NCBI RefSeq assembly: GCF_005049105.1
Contig: NZ_SUKA01000002.1
Span: 496,001-560,000 of the forward strand
Reading direction: 5' to 3'
Origin: Sphingobacterium alkalisoli
GTDB lineage: Bacteria; Bacteroidota; Bacteroidia; Sphingobacteriales; Sphingobacteriaceae
Length of the DNA stretch: 64,000 nucleotides
Below are positions 61,189 to 64,000 of the stretch, in pieces. Within the stretch, counting starts at the first letter, position 1, and the number at the start of each line of letters is the position of its first letter. The translations under genes were made by a program, and so were the position numbers. Below the pieces are notes generated by a model. The model worked only from the letters and a program-made list of their open reading frames with translations. It did not search any database and had not been told where the DNA came from.

Positions 61189-62319
61189 GTGCTAAAATCG
61201 ATAAATGTAACATGGAAGCTTGTCGAAAAAATATATCTTAAGAATCTTTTGCGTAAAATTATACATATCGATATGGATGCATTTTATGCATCGGTAGAGC
61301 AACGCGATTTTCCAAATTTCCGAGACCGTCCTTTAGCTGTTGGGGGATCTCCAGACGGAAGAGGAGTGGTAGCTGCTGCAAGCTATGAGGCACGTAAATA
61401 TGGGGTGCGATCTGCAATGTCTTCTCGCCAAGCCCTTCAACTGTGTCCACATTTGTTGTTTACGCCGCCTCGTTTTGATATTTATAAGGATGTTTCTACT
61501 CGGATTCGTGCTATTTTCAAGAGGTACACGGATATAATCGAACCATTGTCTCTCGACGAAGCTTATCTAGATGTTACAGAAGATAAGCTGAAAATTGGAT
61601 CGGCACTAGAAATCGCAAAGCAAATAAAAGACGCTATTCGTAAAGAGTTAAGTCTTACTGCTTCAGCAGGTGTGTCGATCAATAAATTTATTGCAAAAAT
61701 TGCTTCGGATTATCATAAACCTGATGGATTAACATTCATAGGCCCGTCCAAGATAATTCCATTTATGGAAGCATTGCCTATTGATAAATTTTTTGGAGTC
61801 GGGAAAGTTACCGCTCAAAAAATGAAAGGAAAGGGGATCCACTATGGTAAAGATCTAAAAAAATATTCGGAAGAGGAGCTCGTTCGATATTTTGGAAAGT
61901 CTGGTAAATTTTACTTCCATATTGTAAGAGGTGAGGATAACAGGCCGGTTCAGCCTAATCGAATAAGTAAATCTATCGGCGCTGAAGATACATTTGAAAC
62001 CGATATTTCGGACCTAATAATACTCAAAGCAGAATTGCAGAATTTAGTTCTAAAAGTTGAAAGGAGAATAGACAACAAAGCAAAAATAGGAAGAACGGTT
62101 ACGTTAAAAGTGAAGTTCTCAGATTTCACACAAATTAGCCGTAGCTATACGTCCATTTACTATATAAACTCCTATTCCGATATCTATGCTCAAGTCGAGA
62201 AATTATTTGATAATCTCGATTTGGATGGGAAAAAAGTACGACTTCTCGGTGTTACACTTTCCAATTTCTATGAAGAAGATTTGAAAAAGTTGGAAAGCAA
62301 TCAACTGTCTCTGTTTTGA
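61189..62319 (+). CDS. dinB: DNA polymerase IV (Y family)
   Basis: 376 residues from the ATG at 61189; a TTG at 61249 would give the more usual start just before RKIIHIDMDAFYASVEQ, and the first 20 residues are not typical, so the true start may be there. The catalytic core shows HIDMDAFYASVEQRDF (metal Asp), SYEARKYGVRSAMSS, SLDEAYLDVTED (catalytic Asp-Glu), SAGVSINKFIAKIASDYHKP, and GVGKVTAQKM, plus the little-finger domain. It ends QLSLF, a beta-clamp-binding peptide. It does translesion DNA synthesis. SOS control is expected but no LexA box is evident. Confidence 0.95.
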   Translation: MLKSINVTWKLVEKIYLKNLLRKIIHIDMDAFYASVEQRDFPNFRDRPLAVGGSPDGRGVVAAASYEARKYGVRSAMSSRQALQLCPHLLFTPPRFDIYKDVSTRIRAIFKRYTDIIEPLSLDEAYLDVTEDKLKIGSALEIAKQIKDAIRKELSLTASAGVSINKFIAKIASDYHKPDGLTFIGPSKIIPFMEALPIDKFFGVGKVTAQKMKGKGIHYGKDLKKYSEEELVRYFGKSGKFYFHIVRGEDNRPVQPNRISKSIGAEDTFETDISDLIILKAELQNLVLKVERRIDNKAKIGRTVTLKVKFSDFTQISRSYTSIYYINSYSDIYAQVEKLFDNLDLDGKKVRLLGVTLSNFYEEDLKKLESNQLSLF

Positions 62320-62414
62320 TCTTTTTGATAAGGCAGTTTATAGAGTAACTTTTTTTATTTTTTAATTGTTATTGTAACAATTATTTGTATTTTAGTGGTA
62401 TAATAACCAGTTAT

Positions 62415-63962
62415 ATGATGATAAAACAATTTTTTTTAGGAAGTATACTTTTATTTACCTGCTTTTTTTGTGTAGGGCAAAATATTGTCCAATTAGAATT
62501 TGATGGCAAACAAAACATAACTATCAGTAAGCATATTTATGGTCATTTTGCAGAGCATTTAGGGCGGTGTATTTATGACGGCTTTTATGTGGGCGAAAGT
62601 AATACCACAGTGCCGCATACGAGAGGGATAAGAAACGATATTGTGCAGGCTTTGAAAAAGTTACAAATACCCAATTTGAGGTGGCCGGGAGGTTGTTTTG
62701 CGGATACCTATCATTGGAAGGATGGAATAGGAACAAAGGGATCTCGACCGACTATTGTAAATAATTGGTGGGGTGGAGTGACTGAAGATAACTCCTTTGG
62801 TACACACGATTTTTTAGATATGTGCGAGCTACTAGGTGCCGAACCCTATTTAGCGGGCAATGTCGGTAGTGGTGAAGTACAAGAGTTGGCTGATTGGGTA
62901 CAATACGTCAATTTTTCGGGCAAAGGACCTATGTCAGATTTGAGAAAATTAAACGGTCGTCAAGATCCTTGGAACGTGAAGTATTGGGGAGTAGGAAATG
63001 AGGCTTGGGGATGTGGCGGGAATATGACGGCGGAATACTATTCGGATATCTATCGCAAATATTCGACATTTATGGCAGATTGGGACAATAGTGGCGGTCT
63101 GTATCGTATAGCCTCAGGTGCGAGCGGAGATGACTACCACTGGACGGAGACATTGATGAAGAAAATTCCAAGTGGGCTGATGAAAGGTGTTGCGCTACAT
63201 CATTATGCAGTGATAGATTGGAGTAAAAAGGGACCTTCGATCGATTTTACCGAGGAAGAGTATTTTAGAACGATGAAATCAGCGTGGTTTATGAATGAAC
63301 TGGTCGAAAAGCACTCTGCCATTATGGACAAATATGATCCGAAAGGAAAAATTGACCTTGTGGTAGATGAATGGGGAGGATGGTATGAAGTGGAGGCTGG
63401 CACTAATCCAGGTTTTTTATACCAACAAAATACAATGCGTGATGCGATGATTGCTGGAATGACATTGAATATTTTTAATAATAATGCGCGTCGGGTGAAG
63501 ATGGCTAACTTAGCTCAGACTATCAATGTATTGCAAGCGGTAATTCTTACCGAGGAGGAGAAGATGTTACTAACACCTACGTATCATGTGATGGAAATGT
63601 ATAAGGTACATCAGGATGCAATACTTATTCCATTAAAATTGACTTCAGAAGATTTTACGTTTAAGGACGAACGTATTCCTGCGGTGTCGGTGTCCGCATC
63701 GCAGAATACGGGTGGACAAATACATATTTCATTGGTAAACGTTGATCCGACTTCTACTAAGAAGATAAGTGTAGATATGGGCCAAATTAAACCGAAAGCG
63801 ATTGAAGGAAGAATTCTGACCGCGAAAAAATTGCGCGATTATAATTCGTTTCAAGAGCCTGAGAAAATTTCTCCGAAGCGTTTTACCGCTGCAAAATTAA
63901 ACCAAGGAAAGATAGAAGTCGAGATCCCGCCATTCTCTGTTATTGTGTTAAATGTTAATTAG
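62415..63962 (+). CDS. Secreted GH51 alpha-L-arabinofuranosidase
   Basis: 515 residues from the ATG at 62415 (MMIKQFFLGS), with a signal peptide ending FCVGQ. Clan A (beta/alpha)8 barrel with the acid/base Glu in YWGVGNEAWGCGGNM and the nucleophile Glu in LVVDEWGGWYEVE; HYAVIDW between them is also usual. A C-terminal jelly-roll domain follows (about 395-515). It removes terminal arabinofuranose from arabinan or arabinoxylan. It starts about 95 bp after dinB and is followed after 6 bp by the next gene, so it may open a sugar-use operon that continues outside the window. Confidence 0.94.
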   Translation: MMIKQFFLGSILLFTCFFCVGQNIVQLEFDGKQNITISKHIYGHFAEHLGRCIYDGFYVGESNTTVPHTRGIRNDIVQALKKLQIPNLRWPGGCFADTYHWKDGIGTKGSRPTIVNNWWGGVTEDNSFGTHDFLDMCELLGAEPYLAGNVGSGEVQELADWVQYVNFSGKGPMSDLRKLNGRQDPWNVKYWGVGNEAWGCGGNMTAEYYSDIYRKYSTFMADWDNSGGLYRIASGASGDDYHWTETLMKKIPSGLMKGVALHHYAVIDWSKKGPSIDFTEEEYFRTMKSAWFMNELVEKHSAIMDKYDPKGKIDLVVDEWGGWYEVEAGTNPGFLYQQNTMRDAMIAGMTLNIFNNNARRVKMANLAQTINVLQAVILTEEEKMLLTPTYHVMEMYKVHQDAILIPLKLTSEDFTFKDERIPAVSVSASQNTGGQIHISLVNVDPTSTKKISVDMGQIKPKAIEGRILTAKKLRDYNSFQEPEKISPKRFTAAKLNQGKIEVEIPPFSVIVLNVN

Positions 63963-63968
63963 TTATAT

Positions 63969-64000
63969 ATGAAAAAGCTACTTTCTATTGGCGCGATCCT
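63969..64000 (+). CDS. Start of a secreted protein gene (cut by the window end)
   Basis: Only 10 codons are visible: MKKLLSIGAI, the beginning of a signal peptide. It starts 6 nt after the GH51 stop, so it is likely the next gene of the same operon, probably another glycan-degrading or binding protein. Nothing more can be said. Confidence 0.5.
   Translation, partial: MKKLLSIGAI

Overview
The window looks like chromosome of a Bacteroidota bacterium, most likely a member of the Sphingobacteriaceae (Sphingobacterium/Pedobacter-like). The signs are an A+T-rich genome, almost no Shine-Dalgarno sequences before genes, several -7 promoter boxes of the Bacteroidota type TAnnTTTG, an ECF sigma / FecR / SusC-type TonB receptor cassette, paired DUF3857 proteins, a long NusB and abundant secreted glycoside hydrolases. 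Most genes are housekeeping genes separated by very clear hairpin terminators.

Layout. 1-6.1 kb: start of a SusC-like receptor with its FecR anti-sigma and ECF sigma factor, a GH29 fucosidase, and a histidine kinase/response regulator pair. 6.2-10.9 kb: a small hypothetical gene, an Hpt protein coupled to folK, sppA, pgk, an uncalled basic 59-residue protein and tRNA-Cys. 11-18.6 kb: an outer-membrane barrel protein, lipA, an amidohydrolase, an Nfu scaffold, purB, a small lipoprotein and an acyl-CoA dehydrogenase. 18.9-28.5 kb: a GH43 xylosidase/arabinofuranosidase and a pectinesterase in tandem, pyrG-yidC, a GH10-like/CBM9-like secreted pair and an aldo/keto reductase. 28.5-32 kb: rplS and tRNA-Pro, then a degraded integrated element: a tRNA-derived direct repeat, an IS66 TnpA fragment, an uppP gene, a broken mobile-element ATPase, and a 21-bp minisatellite. 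32-42 kb: an Lrp regulator divergent from a cysteine-synthase-like gene, a DsbD-like protein, an S9 peptidase, a DUF1080 protein, folB, hsp20, rplU-rpmA, a DEAD-box helicase and tRNA-Ala. 42-54 kb: two DUF3857 transglutaminase-like proteins, an ABC exporter, a leucine-dehydrogenase-like protein lacking the usual catalytic lysine, then nusB, a DUF1573 lipoprotein, yajC, YbbR, coaE, an MBL nuclease, a 39-residue membrane protein and two tRNA-Phe genes. 54.6-64 kb: mnmA, a secreted protein of unknown function, lpxB, a porin, the agmatine pathway (aguA, aguB), dinB, a GH51 arabinofuranosidase and the first codons of another gene.

Functional themes. Plant polysaccharide use is spread over several loci (GH29, GH43, CE8, GH51, CBM9/GH10-like, SusC). 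Polyamine synthesis from agmatine is encoded by aguB-aguA with a porin directly downstream. The most unusual stretch is 29.2-32.05 kb, where a tRNA-Pro integration scar, broken mobile genes and a multi-frame-open tandem repeat sit between conserved genes. I see no intact phage, CRISPR array, toxin-antitoxin pair or evident new defence system; the best leads are the two tiny genes, the altered dehydrogenase, the minisatellite and the tRNA-Pro scar.
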